From contig NC_082620.1 of NCBI RefSeq assembly GCF_030936135.1, positions 3,224,001-3,288,000 on the forward strand: a DNA stretch of 64,000 nucleotides. Reading direction: 5' to 3'. Source of the stretch: Gavia stellata. Its lineage: Eukaryota > Chordata > Aves > Gaviiformes > Gaviidae. The translations under genes were made by a program, and so were the position numbers. Positions 12,147-24,700 of this stretch are shown here, one piece after another. Each line of letters opens with the position of its first letter. Within the stretch, counting starts at the first letter, position 1. Below the pieces are notes generated by a model. The model was not told where the DNA came from. It saw nothing but the letters and a program-made list of their open reading frames with translations, and ran no database searches.

Positions 12147-15100
12147 CCGCAGGGCAGGAAGCCTCCGGGAGCGGGCCTGCCACAGCGGGGATTAACCGCC
12201 TCGCTGGGCTCTTGCCCTCGACAATTTTCTGGTCAGTAACTTTTTGAAAGGAGAGCGTGTCTAGTGCAGTAGGGAGGGGCAGGCAGGAGAGGATGACGAG
12301 AGATGAAGGGGGAGAAGAAATAGTGGCTGGATTCTTTCCAGGACGGAAAACTGTCTGTCCAAGAACTTCTCCAAAACACAAATTAAATATTCCTCTATCC
12401 ACCATTAAATTACCGTGAATGGGTGGCTGTGCAACATCCTGACAGGCTGTGTAATAAGGAACGCCGTGTCTCTCTTCTCCTTTATTCGTCTGCTTTTTCC
12501 TCTGTCCCAGACAGGAACTTCTGTTAGAGTCATTCTCTCCTGGACTTAGCCTCCAGTTTGGAAACACTTACTCCCTATTTAGAATTAAAATTAAAAAGGA
12601 AAGGGGACACAGACCAGAGCCCGAGACCCATGTCTACATTTTGAAAGGGAAGTGAAGTAGCAACTGCGCCGTTTTAGGCTAACTGGAGCTCACGGGGCAT
12701 CAGCAAAACACAGGCCCAGGCCCACAGTCATTCATCAGTTCAAGAGTGAGCAAAAGTTTTTGTTCGGGAGCATTGAGAACATGCATGATTATCCCTGACT
12801 CTTAAGCTATCTAGGTGAACAGCTTAGTGAGAATGTTACAAATAACCTTAGGAGTGCCAAACTCCTAAGTGCAAATTGTCCAACTGCAGAATCTGCAGGA
12901 GGAGGTGAATTCAGGAGAACAGAAGACTTATGAGGAGGTTTGTAGAAATCTCAGGAGACAATAGTAGAGTAAGGACCTAGAAAAACATTGGTGAAACTGC
13001 TGCAAGCAAGGAAAGAAGAGAGAAGTATTGCCTCCACAAACACGAAGCCAAAGCCCTCTGTAAAGATAGAGTTCAGGAGCAACAGAAGCCTCAACTACGA
13101 GGCTAAATGCAGCAATGAAAAGTCTTGTCTCTCAGTAAGATCTGATATCCCAGGAGGCGAGGGGGAAGCCCGTGCCAATCTAATTTGGCCAGATATAAGG
13201 AAGAAATTGAAAGTCTCATATGATCTTGTAGGAGCAGTCAAGCTTGAATTTGGACCAAAATCATGTTGTACTGAGTTTTATCCATCTGTAAAAAATAACA
13301 GAAATGACGGCAAGAAACCTCACATCCCACTGTGTCGTTAGGGAACTTTCACCTCTCACGAAAGAATGGTCTTTTATTTACTGCTTTTCTCTTATGCAGG
13401 CTGGAGCCTTCACCTGAGTGTGAACAGTATCAAGGACACAAAAACTTCCCATGGAAAAAAGTCAGTACTGAAGTTAATGCTGTCAGCAGGATAACCAGCA
13501 AATTCTGTCTTCCCCAGATGGCCCAGATTTTAATGGGGTCACCTTGCAAGACTTGCCTGTAGGATATTAAGGGTCCCAAAGTAACTGTTGGGGCATAAAA
13601 AAATGTTATGTCCAAGAGTTGCATCACAGACAGATGTTCCTTTGACAGGTCTTCCTTTGCTTAACTATTCTTCCATGTATATTTCCTGACATTGAATGCA
13701 TCAGTGGCAACTCTTGGGAATAGGAGGCTGTATGGATGTTTGAAACAGATTAAAGTGAAGAGTGAGTGATCTACTTTTTATTTTGCAATAGCAGTGTGAA
13801 ACCCTAGAGTGCTAGGTATGTGAGGTCAGTTTCTCCCCTTACTCCCCTTGTCTGACACCTTATTTCTCTTTCTCTTCTCTTCCTCTCCTACCTTCCGCCA
13901 TTCTTCAACCTGTCAGTTAATTTTTTAGTGTCTGCATTTGACTGACCCAATCCTGCTAAGAGGCTGAAGTTCACACTGATCCAAAATCGGCGAGCATCAA
14001 ACTTGATGCTCATGGTTGACATTTTGTAGTGCTTTTTTCTCCCTGTTCCACAGAGATGTAGGTTGTGAAAGAGAGAGCAAGTAAGTGTGTATGCTTATAG
14101 TAGAACAGTATTTTGTAAATATTTCCTGAAAGCTTGTGAAATTTCTCACATGTTCTTGATTTCCCTTCAAGTCTGCAGAGCAGGCATAAGAAATATCACC
14201 CAGTCTAGCTCTGAGTTCAGAAGCGAATAAATAGCCATCAGTTTTACAAGCTTTGTGTAGATGCCAAAGCCTGATGGCCAAGGGTGATATGCTGAGACTT
14301 TCGAAGACAGGCCAATACACAAGCCACATTTTTAGTCATATGCTTTCTTACAGTTTTTAAGTCTGGTCACAGCTTTTTCCTTGAAAATTACTTCCCCCTG
14401 AGATAAGATTTCCCATGAAATGGCTCTGGCATATTTATACATGCTCTGAAGTTTCTGGTTAACCAACTCGTTAGTCCTTTGGTGACAATATAAGAGAATA
14501 TAACTTTATTAGTCAGTGTGTGTTTATGTTGACAGATGTGCCAATGATTTATAAATGGGATTAATTGTAAATTTAACTCATTTAGGAAATGGTTGAGGAC
14601 CCAGGTACTTCTGCATTTTAGCCTTGCTTAGTTGCACTGGAAGAGCTCTTTGACCCTCTCAGAGATTAGTTTTAGTACCAGTTATGAGATAAGCTTAACT
14701 AGTCCTTAAAAATAAGCATGTTAAACCTCTCTGCAAGAGATTTGTTGTGGGGAGGGAATACCGCAGGTCCTAAATTTTTATGTTTATCTTGCTGTTACTA
14801 GGTTGAGTAAGTGATATAATTTAGACTTTTTTTTTTCCTGTTCTTTCAACTTTTGGAAAACTCAAAGATTATTAGATCTTTAAACTTTAAGTGTGCTTAT
14901 TTTTAACCACTGAAAAATCAATATACCAGTCAGATCCATACTCAGGACACAGTGGTATGGGAAGCAACTGTAATCCTGGATCACAGGTGATAAGGCCACT
15001 GCTGGGAAATAGCACCGTTCTGAGACCAACAAAGCTGTTTCCATTTTCAAAGCTCTTTTTCCCAGTCCCCTGATCAGAGCAAACCTGCATTTGACTATGT

Positions 15101-16386
15101 GAATGTCCTCATTTATTTTTTAGTACTAAAGAGTAATTTTGCATGATCAGTGCTCACAACTGCAATTGTGAGCAGTAGCAACCTTTTCTTCTTTCTCTTT
15201 TGGATCTTGCTGTTTGGCTCACAGAGTAGTCAGCAGACTTCAGTAACACGCTCCATTCAGTAATTTTAATTTATTATGCTGAGAAGACTTAGCTTGAAGA
15301 GCAAAAAAGATAGATTGATTCATATATAGGTGTCTTAGGTAACAGAGAGATGAAATTATATTCTCTTCCAGTAGCCTTAAAAGAAATATAAAACAAGGTT
15401 ATATACTAGGAAAAAAATATTTTGTTTAAATCTGTTCAGCTATAGATTAATGTTTGGAAGACAGTGGTGGAAGCACCATCTCATACTTGAGACTAATATT
15501 GTTGTCTCATTAGGAAAAATCATATTGGATAAAGCCCCACAATGAAAATTAATGAACCTGGTAACTTTTCAGGTTATTTCTATTTCTGACCTCCATGATG
15601 GTGCAGAAATACAGATAGGGTTGCACTGGTTATGTCTTCATTATATATCAAATCTATGCCATATGATTTGAATATTTTGTTTCCATGAATATTCAGAATT
15701 GTTCTTTGTACAAGAAGTATTGTATCATTTTTACTGCGTTAAATGGGAGTGGCAAGTGAAATCTTGCATATATTCGTTGCAAAATAAATTCATGCTTGAA
15801 ATTTCTCACTTTAAACGTCTGTATTAGGATGAACCTCTTGTCTGAAATGCACCTAGGACAGCAGCCTGCAAACAGCATTGCCAATAGTTACATATGATAT
15901 GCTGGAAAAATATGTTTTACTGCAGAGCAGATAGTAACTCCAAATGTAGAACAAGAAGTAGATAACATACCAGATATACAGGAAGATCTGTGATTTTTAG
16001 AATTTAAAGTTATCTTTCTGTGTGTGTGTATAGCAAAAGCAGGGACAGATTTGAAATTTCACGATACAGAAAATTTGCCAAGTGTTTAATATAATTGTCA
16101 TGTTAGGGTAAAGATCTGATTTTTTTTTTTGTGTTAGCTATTGTGTTGCTTATAAAGAACCTGTACGTAGAGTATCAGCAGCGGGATACAGCTACCACCA
16201 TGATACTCAAGTCCCATCCCCATGTAGTAGAAAATCATTGTTAGTCTTAAATGAAACAGTGCAACAGGGCTGGCAGTGAAAACACATCAAAGATGGTCAT
16301 CAAATTGTTGACGTTAGAAGCATGTTTTAATTATTTTAGATTTGAAGCAGAAGCAATTTGACTCTAACAAAAGTTTCTTGCTGCAG

Positions 16387-16530
16387 ATCATCCTGTGGGG
16401 TCGAACTGAGAAATGCCTGAAGGAGACCACAGAGGAAATCAGGATGATGGGGACAGAATGCTATTATTTCATTTGTGATGTAGGCAATCGAGAAGAGGTC
16501 TATCGGCAAGCCAAAGCTGTGCGGGAAAAG
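16387..16530 (+). CDS. DHRS3: DHRS3 coding exon 2
   Basis: This exon has 48 codons in phase 0 at both ends, between acceptor CTGCAG and donor GTTAGT. It starts [10 protein letters not shown] and ends AKAVREK. It encodes the beta2 strand and following helix of the SDR fold, then the FICDVGN segment whose Asp normally contacts the cofactor adenine ring. Confidence 0.97.
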
Positions 16531-16826
16531 GTTAGTGCCTGTGGAAACACTGTGGGCAGAATTTAGTAACGACTCATATTTGATGAGGAAAAAAAAATAT
16601 ATTGGCGAATTGGGAAAAAAGAAGGGCGACCATCCAGATTATGTTGTACGAAGTCTAGCTACCTGTTTTAAGTGATCCAGAAGGATTACAAGGCCTACAG
16701 GCAAGAATGTCAACAGCTATGAAAATAATAATGTATTTAGGCAATAATAGATACTCGGCTATAATGGTGACTGCTGATTTGTGAGGAGAGATGTTAGTTG
16801 TTACAAATCATTTGCTTTTTTTGCAG
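16531..16826 (+). other. DHRS3: DHRS3 intron 2
   Basis: This is a short 296-base intron with donor GTTAGT and acceptor TTTTTTGCAG. I see nothing else in it. Confidence 0.93.
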
Positions 16827-16946
16827 GTAGGTGATATCACTATCCTGGTGAACAATGCTGCTGTGGTCCATGGTAAGAGCCTGATGGACAGCGATGATGA
16901 TGCACTGCTCAAATCACAACATATAAACACCCTGGGACAGTTCTGG
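16827..16946 (+). CDS. DHRS3: DHRS3 coding exon 3
   Basis: This exon has 40 codons in phase 0 at both ends. It begins [12 protein letters not shown], carrying the conserved NNAA structural motif of classical SDRs, and ends HINTLGQFW, which carries the active-site Asn of helix 4. The donor is GTAAGA. Confidence 0.97.
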
Positions 16947-17689
16947 GTAAGATAAGCTCTTATATCACTTGTTTTCAGAATTAGGAATGACAGCGACAGA
17001 TTGCACCCAGTAAACACTTAGCTGCTACTAGGTCCTTCTAAATGATGCTTGGTAAAATCAGTCTGACATGAAAAGGAGACAGAAAAAACAATGTGAGGGG
17101 CAAAGGCCAGAGGAAAGAAGCCTAAAAAAAAATAATTTTTCCAGTGGTAACACAGTATTTGATGCTCTTGTATCCCCATTCTGTGATTTACAGTAAAACC
17201 TTTGATTTCTTTTGAGAAAGCCTGAGCTCACAGAGGATAGTGTTCTGTACAGTGATGTGTATGGAACATTAGAGGAACATGAAACTACATTGCTTAGGGA
17301 AGGAAGCTAGTGTGAAACTCATTCCATTTTGAATTAGAAAATAGCAATAAAGAAAGAGCTTCTTGTGATTTCATAATTTTGTTGAAGACTTTATCCTCTA
17401 CAAGAAGTTCTTAAACATATGAAGCACTCTGTTCGTGGCCTTTATCTGTGGGTACTGCTTACTTGTGTGCTAAGAAAGATTTTGTTTTGTTTCTACACAA
17501 ACTTTGCCTGTTTAGAATCTTTCAGAAAATGACAAAGCAACAAGGTACTCTCCCACTCCTTTCCTATCATAATGAACAGCACAATTTGGCTTGCTGTCTC
17601 TGTGTCACCTTATTTTTTTCAGCAACTATTGTTTTTATTGTATCTCTGCTGAGCAAACCTTTTTTTTTTTTAACTCTGTTGTTCTTCAG
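16947..17689 (+). other. DHRS3: DHRS3 intron 3
   Basis: This intron runs from GTAAGA to a pyrimidine tract with a T run at about 17.66 kb and TTCTTCAG. I see no other feature. Confidence 0.93.
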
Positions 17690-17928
17690 ACCACCAAAGC
17701 ATTCCTGCCAAGGATGCTGGAGTTGCAGAATGGACACATTGTTTGCCTGAACTCTGTCCTGGCCTTGTCAGCCATCCCTGGTGCCATTGACTATTGCACC
17801 TCGAAAGCCTCGTCCTTTGCCTTTATGGAGAGCCTGACCTTGGGGCTGCTAGACTGTCCTGGAGTGAATGCCACAACAGTCCTGCCCTTCCACACGAGCA
17901 CAGAGATGTTTCAGGGCATGAGAATCAG
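17690..17928 (+). CDS. DHRS3: DHRS3 coding exon 4 (catalytic exon)
   Basis: The exon has 79 codons plus two bases, so it ends in phase 2 (AG, completed by G in the next exon to give Arg). It carries the catalytic Ser in [13 protein letters not shown] and the YCTSK catalytic Tyr/Lys pair, at inferred full-length positions 175, 188 and 192. The downstream segment [16 protein letters not shown] lines the substrate side. The donor is GTCAGT. All catalytic residues are intact. Confidence 0.97.
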
Positions 17929-18957
17929 GTCAGTCCAGGGGAACTAGAATAAAGCATCTCATTTTAAATGAATCATCAGAATACACTCCTAATTAATGCT
18001 TCATTTAGTTAAGAGAATTTGATGTCTCATTTGGCTGCCTGGGAACAGAGGGTCACTCTAGGCCACTGGGGACTCATCAGACTGGTTCCCTCAGTTTGCT
18101 GGCATATTCATACAGCCTGCCTGTACTGAGTGAGACATTTACTTCTACAGTGAAAACGAAAAGCTTTTTTTCCTTGAGTGTATTCAGGCCGTATGCAGCC
18201 ACCAGAGAGGGAGGGGAGGCAATCTGAAAACTGAGGTCATTCAAAAGGAGCAGTCTACAAATTACTTGAGAATGAACAGTACAAATACCTTCTTTATTCG
18301 TTGAAATAATTAATTCTTTCCCACTGAAAGGAACGACAGCCAGTTACTGAAGTAAGGCTAGCAGTACCTCCTTTTTACCTCTATCTAAGAGAACAAGCTA
18401 AATTCAAAGACTAACAGCTGACCAAATTAATATTTTACCGTGGACAAAAAACCCTATTAATATAGTTTGTGCTCTCTAAGTCAAGAAAATATGCAGTGTC
18501 AAGCTATTGCTGGAGCTGGGAAAAGCCTTATCATTGGTATTAAAAGCAATGGGGGAAAATATTTGTCTTCTACCTGTCAAAAATTTGAATCAAGCAAAGA
18601 GCAACAGAGAGGAAGAAGAAAAACACCAACACTGAACAGACAGCATTTTGGTATTGGTTTGCATACAGTTTAAGAAAATCCCTGAATCAAAGTTCTAAAT
18701 ACACTTTGCCACTTCTCCCTAAAGGCACCAACGTGTACATTCTTGACCGTTTAGCTAACCCAGTAGTACTGGTTGGAATTGGGCTTTCTGCTTTCTAGCT
18801 TTGTGGCTGGAACTGGAACTTTCTGCTCCTTCCAGCCTGCTTTGGGGCATGTTTGAATGCCAGCAACCAGCAATAGCTTAGTGAGTAACAGGGCTTGGAC
18901 AGTGATATCTTAAAACAGGAGTTTGGTTAACAATTATTTTATTTTTTACTTATTCAG
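17929..18957 (+). other. DHRS3: DHRS3 intron 4
   Basis: This intron is bounded by GTCAGT and TTATTCAG. No repeat or RNA gene was recognised in it. Confidence 0.93.
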
Positions 18958-19083
18958 GTTCCCTAATCTTTTTCCTCCTCTCAAGCCAGAGACAGTGGCT
19001 AGAAGGACAGTAGAAGCCGTTCAGATGAATCAAGCCTTCCTGCTCCTTCCATGGACAATGCATGTTCTTGTCATCCTAAAAAG
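18958..19083 (+). CDS. DHRS3: DHRS3 coding exon 5
   Basis: One base completes Arg, then 41 codons follow and two bases remain. The protein runs [20 protein letters not shown] and then the hydrophobic [13 protein letters not shown], a likely membrane-associated C-terminal segment. The donor is GTAAAT. Confidence 0.97.
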
Positions 19084-20306
19084 GTAAATATTTCCTTTGC
19101 CCAGCAATAGCCTAGCCAGTTAGGCAAGACTGGCTTACAGTCCTCTGCGTCTGCCCACCAAGGCAAGCCTCAGTTTGACTGCAACCCAATATCCAGGATC
19201 AGATTGGTTCACCTCTTCCCATGAAAGACATAAAAGCAAAAGGGAGAAAACTTTCTGAGATTCCCTTTGTAGGTGTTTTCCCTGGGTGTAACCCCTTACG
19301 AAACAAGTTTCACTCGCAAAACTTGGATTCCTGAGGTCTGAATTGGTATTTGCATCTAGGAAATTTCTTAACAATTAATGTATGCATGTAGTTGATTTTG
19401 ATTTAATAAGCCACTTTTTGGATTGCAGGCTTTATATTGTAAAGGATTTCTGTACAATAAGGTATGTACATCACAGCTGGATTTAGAGAGCATTGCTTGT
19501 GTTAAAGCAATGAAACTATTAAAAAAAAAAATTTTTGTGTATGATTAGGACAGGAATTTTAAAGTCCCTAAAGAAAGAAAGTCATAACTTCATATCCTGA
19601 AACAACTAAAGAGAAAGGACATTTAAAATTGTGTTTCCATGAGAGTTTGCACTAAAGCCTTTGGAAAACCTACTTCAGTGAGGATCTGAAACAAGGCCAT
19701 GGGATTTCTGTGGAAAATAATTACAATATCGCATTTCAAACAAGAAAAAATAATTCACAATAAATGCTTTGCTCTGAATGTAAAATTTGTGAACTCTCAG
19801 AAGTTCCCAGAAATTCTACAGACTGAAAAAGGGATGTTTTCCTTCTCCTTTTATTGTGAGAATTAATCATTTATTTTCCATTACAGTAGCTGTCAGGAAC
19901 TTGGATCTATATCCATACCTTATGATAAGGAGGCCACATGCCTAGCACAAATAGATAGCAAGTTAACTAGAGAGCTCAGTTTAAATTTGTGTGTTTCAGA
20001 GTGCAAGATTCTGCACAATATTTGAGAGGAATAAAACATGATGGTATCTTCCAAGTTACAGTTTTTTACAGACCTTTTTGGATAAATATTTCTGTAGAGA
20101 AAGCGAGACTTGATATAACTTTCTCCTTTTAGGCCTACTCACTGCGTGATACTGACACGTTTTGCCTGTGCGCTCTCACTAGCTGATTTTTGAGAATATG
20201 TGTACTGATGTATGTGTGTACATAAACGCACATTTACACATCCTCTTATTAGAACAGACTGAGAGGTTTGTCTGGTCTGCTTATTTTCTTTCTGCTTCAC
20301 CTGCAG
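19084..20306 (+). other. DHRS3: DHRS3 intron 5
   Basis: This intron is bounded by GTAAAT and CTTCACCTGCAG. No additional feature is supported. Confidence 0.93.
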
Positions 20307-20391
20307 CATTCTCCCTCAGGCAGCACTTGAAGAAATCCACAAGTTTAATGGGAGCTACACCTGCATGAACACTTTTAAAGGACGAACATAG
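20307..20391 (+). CDS. DHRS3: DHRS3 terminal coding exon 6 with stop codon
   Basis: One base completes Ser, then 27 codons run [13 protein letters not shown] to CMNTFKGRT, followed by TAG at 20389-20391. The C-terminal residues match the end of mammalian DHRS3 as I recall it, so the reading frame is complete at the 3' end. Confidence 0.97.
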
Positions 20392-21735
20392 ACTTGATGG
20401 TGCAAGGACTGTTCTTCAGTGAAACCAACACAAGCATGAAAATCCTGACAAGACTGTGAATCAGCAGTCTTGGCTTCTAGCCTGTTCATGTGACTTGCAC
20501 TGCTCTGAGGCAACACATTTCTTGCAGGTCATATCCATAGTAACATGACCTTTGCACAGGATTGAATGACTAGACTGTGGACCCTTGGAAAGAAAAACAA
20601 AAAGTGTCAAATGTTTATATGATGTTTAATTCTTTAGAGTTCAATTGTTAAATCTAATCATAGTTTTAAGATGTAATTGTTGTTTCTAAAGTGTCTGTAG
20701 GCTGTCCCATCTGAGAGGCAGCACATCACACCCCATACTTTAGCCCCTCTCTTCAGAGGAACTGCAGTTACAAACAGCTACTGGTTTCATTTCAGCTTTT
20801 TGAATGGGGAACTTAAAATACTTTGAAGAACTAAAAGTTATGGACATTTAATGGAAGCTTCCTTTCCTTCCTTCACTTCACATCCATTGATGAAGCTGTT
20901 CCCAACTCGCATCAGGGAAGGAGCAAAGTGTGGAGCAACGTTTTCTTTGTTAAAGGCCACCCGGGACTTCTGTCTGGAGGGACTGTGCTGGGCCCAAGAA
21001 AGCTGTCTTCACCTGTGAAGGCTGGAGAGGAATGCTGAGTCAGAAGAGCAGACAGTTTGAATAGTGGAAGATTCTTTCTGTCACTGAACTCATATATGAA
21101 ATTTAATTGTCTTTCTGAATATTTTTGTTCATTTATGATAAAAAAAAATATATATTTTTAGCATTAATCCCAGATTGCCACGCATGTAGGCAGCATCACA
21201 TTGGGGATGAACTAAATCTAGAACTAAAACTAGAGCCTGCTTGTACAAATATACATTCACTGACATAATCCATGCAGACGAAAATCCATTGTATCAATCT
21301 ACACAGTGAAGTAAGTGGAATAATGCTCTAAAAATAGAAGAGACAGCACTGTAGTGCTCATGAAATGCGACGTTTGGAAGCACAGTTAGCAAAGACCTGA
21401 TTAAATGCACGTTGAATTCAGCGGGGAATACACCCATTGTTTTTTAGGGGCGTTGAGTCAAGCACTGATCAGCCAAAAGTGATAAATACTGCTTGGACTG
21501 AAATGCCAGAAGCAGCTAGACATTATTTATTTTTGTAATGATATATTCTCTTTGACAGCCTAGTAAGAGCAACACTGCATTCCTATGCCAGATGCAGTGT
21601 GCAGCACTAGGCATAGTAATGCAGTTGGAATATACTGGAACACTACTAAAAGAGGAATTAATATAATTGCAATACAGGAAAGTAGCAAGCCTAACTGAAG
21701 AACAGCTGAATAAAGCGCCTCAAGGAAGGCCACGT
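20392..21735 (+). other. DHRS3: DHRS3 3' UTR and candidate poly(A) region
   Basis: The interval begins just after the DHRS3 stop codon. The first canonical AATAAA is at 21709-21714, and a weaker ATTAAA lies at 21400-21405. The true cleavage site cannot be fixed from sequence alone and may be closer to the stop, because the mammalian 3' UTR is shorter, so the end given here is an upper guess. Confidence 0.4.
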
Positions 21736-24700
21736 GGTTAAAGGAAAGCAGTGAATTTAGGGCTCCTGCCTGAATTTCAAGCTTTTCCATAGATGTCCTG
21801 TAAGACCTGGGGCAAGTTGCATAATTTCAAGGTGCACCCTGACCTGCAAATCAGATATTTCTAGTGTTTCCCTATCTCAAAAGTTGTAAGTCTGACTACC
21901 TAAATGTTTGTCAAAAGCTCAGCAAATTCAGATGGAACGTGCTATAGAAAGGAAAAGCAGTATTTGCTCATAAACCAAGAGGTTCTATACAAAAATTTAG
22001 AAGAGGAAAAAACCCGTATGCCAAAATAGATCATTTCCTAAAAGAGATTTGAGTTACAGCGGAAAAGCTGTGGGCTGTATTTGAGATATTCCTTTGGTCC
22101 TGCCTTGTAGAACGGAGACCAACTACTTCAGTGCCATGATGTGAATGTTAAAATCTGAAGTGCTGAACCTTCCTGCAAATCAGTAGATGTATCTCTTCTT
22201 GAGCAGTTCAAGAGGAAGATACTGCCAAAAGTGCCATTGATGCAAGCCCCTCTGCCTGCAGGGGTGTTTTGAGGAGCTCTCCTATCTGGGTCAGTGCTTT
22301 CCTTCTGAGTGCAGAGCACATAAGCTGTAGCACTGTGCCAGCTTTGAAAAGGTTTCTTACAATGGAGTTTTGTTTTGAATTCCTAGATGTCTGAGGCTCT
22401 CCGGAGAGGATGAAAAGAAACTTTGATCTCTGTGATTTTAATACATGCTTTCAGCTTTATTTTCTGTCAATTTTTTGAGAAGAAACACAGTTCATTGAAA
22501 ACATGAGTGCAATGAGGGGAGAACCCTTCCAGGATCTGCCAGGAATACTGAAGGTACCATATTTATCAAGAGACACTTGGGAGGGGAAGGGATGATTATT
22601 TGTACCTCCCCTTAGGCACTCTAATCCTTTCTAGTTTCTCATTAATCACAGTCAAGCATGCCAGGCTTGTAGATGCACGAACAAACAGAACTGGTGAAAG
22701 ACGGCACCCCCCACAGTGTCCCCCCTTAAATTAAACCTTTATGCTGAGAGTCTATTCATTGATGATGTCCTAATGTGAAAGTGAGGCAAAAACTAGTACA
22801 CACATTGAAATTAACTCCCCACTCATCCCTAGATTCTATCCCTTAGATGAATCTGCTCTTTTCCCACACTGCATGAAAGATGTTCCCTGTCTTCAGAGGT
22901 TGTCTTACATACTAAGTGCTGTTGATTTCTTTCTAATGAATATAAACAAGTCATAACATAGCTGAGACTCTCATCATCTTACTCCTCTCACACACATACA
23001 CACAAACTTCCCTCTCTCCTTCCCTCAGGGTCTCTGAGCGGACAACAGGTCAAATAGCAGTCACAGTGGGGGAGAGGTATGCAGCAAACAGAAAATAATG
23101 AGGAAAACATTGACTTTGCTTTTCAGATAGTAGGGAAGAGTTGAGTAAGAGTTTCTTCTCTTGTGAGTGTTGCGAGAGAGAATGCTCTCCATCCAGTGAG
23201 TTACTTGCAAATTTGGGTGGATACATTTGAAGACTTTTTTTTATAGAAAGGCTCCTGTGGAATGCCTGCTGAGGTCTACCGTCCCTTTTCACATAAGGTT
23301 AGTATTGGGTAATCTTGAAGTGCTGCAAATGTGGACAAGCTTTGTTGAAGCCTAAGGCCTTCTCAAAGGAATTTCCGCCCCATGACTTATTTTAATTTTC
23401 ATTTTTCCTGCTTTCTCCACTGCCTCCTGCTTTCCACTGCACAATTATTTTTTTTTTTCCTTCTGTTTTCCTCTGTCATTACTGCACTTTTCAGTGCCAC
23501 CATCTTGAAGCCAGATGTCATACAAAGAGTCTGGAGTAAATCTAAATCAGGGTATATATTTATTATCCTGCTGGAGGAATCTAGGTGAAGCTGTAGGAGC
23601 AGGTCAGAGAAGTTTCATATGAAATTAGCTAAGCTCTTCCAGTTTTACTTGCTCCGATCTGTGAAGAAGTAGAAGACCCCTTACTGTAGTTTTTGTACAG
23701 GAGATTACTGCTGTTTTAAAATTGGAATGATAAAGAAATGTTAGCCGTTTTGGGACATATGTTCTCCTGACATAAAAAGACCCTATTTAAATGGGAAGAT
23801 TTTTCAGTTCCAGGTGTTCTCAGAGGCTGGTGTTTGTACAAAGTAATTTTCAGAATTAGCCAGGCAGGGCATGGAGAGGAGTTGTCCCTTGTAAGTAAAT
23901 CTGATTCTTCATGTTCAGTATTTGATTTTGTATTTTGTTTTTGATGAGAAGAAAAGAAAAAATCACGTTCCCTCATGCACCCTTGGTGAACTTTAGAAAG
24001 GCCCTTGCAGCTGTATGCCTGCTGATGGCATGTTTTTAGCAGGATGAAGAAAAGGAGTGATCCCTGAAAGTAAGAACTATACCCTACCTACTCATCCATT
24101 GTTCTGTTGAGGTTAAAAAGTGACAGAGTCCATCCCTATAGTTCTTCTAGAACTTCACAGAAAGTGCCTGGGCAAGTGATTCTGATGTTTGCAAAGAGAA
24201 ACTTGTTGTACTTTTATGTAATGTGTTAATTAGTGTGGGTGGATATGATCAGATCTAGTCTTGCAAGCCTTTCAGACAACTCCCTGAACACTCCCACCTT
24301 CAGATATTAACAGATATCACTGCACTTGCCAAATCTCATAAAAACCCAGTAACAGACTTAATGCAGGCAGAGCATAAGTGGGTGCATTTATTTGAAAGAG
24401 AACACATTTCTTTGTAGCAGACATTAATTTGGCCTGGTGTTTTCCTCTAGCTGAAATGCAACTGTTGAGAAAAGAATACAGGGTGACCTTGGATCATCTA
24501 TTTTGTTTTTATTTCTTCATGTGGCTTTTATAAACTTAATCTGGGTGACAGCACTTGTTCGTATGTTTGGGGGTAAAGCAAGATTATGTCAAACGTAATC
24601 TTTTACATTTTTCAAGAACCAACCAACAGCCCTGAGAATCAGAATATTCTGCACTGTCTTTGTAGCTCTCACCTCCCTGGTGCTAAGATCCTTCAACCTG

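Larger units (their letters stand above)
1..16386 (+). other. DHRS3: DHRS3 intron 1 (3' part; gene continues upstream of window)
   Basis: This stretch precedes the first recognisable DHRS3 coding exon and ends in the acceptor TTGCTGCAG at 16386. The missing N-terminal coding exon, which should encode about 65 residues with the TGxxxGIG cofactor motif, is not found here, and there is no CpG island, so it must lie before the window. The interval holds CR1 fragments at 2451-2720 and 3183-3250, a TG-rich tract near 6.23-6.29 kb, and two regulatory-looking patches at 4150-4420 and 11930-12250. The open frames inside it (for example 12133-12567 minus) resemble no family I know and lack codon or domain signals. 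Assignment as intron follows from the position and from the long first intron of DHRS3 in mammals. Confidence 0.8.
16387..20391 (+). other. DHRS3: DHRS3 gene, coding exons 2-6 (short-chain dehydrogenase/reductase 3, retSDR1)
   Basis: DHRS3 is an NADPH-dependent short-chain dehydrogenase that reduces all-trans-retinal to retinol on ER and lipid-droplet membranes, working against and together with RDH10 to limit retinoic acid. Five exons (144, 120, 239, 126 and 85 coding bases) join with matching phases into 237 codons. This corresponds to residues 66-302 of the 302-residue mammalian protein, and the match I recall is nearly identical up to the C-terminal FKGRT. Visible SDR features are the NNAA motif (about 122-125), the helix Asn in HINTLGQFW (147), the catalytic Ser of LNSVLALSA (175) and the YxxxK pair (Tyr188, Lys192). 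The C-terminal half has a hydrophobic segment, [13 protein letters not shown]. The Rossmann GxxxGxG motif and the N-terminal membrane anchor are encoded before the window. No frameshift or internal stop is seen. The gene is convergent with VPS13D, as in human. Confidence 0.97.

Noticed and set aside
12133..12567. 144-codon minus-strand frame in DHRS3 intron 1
   Set aside because: It shows no similarity known to me and lies in a GC-richer patch better explained as regulatory.
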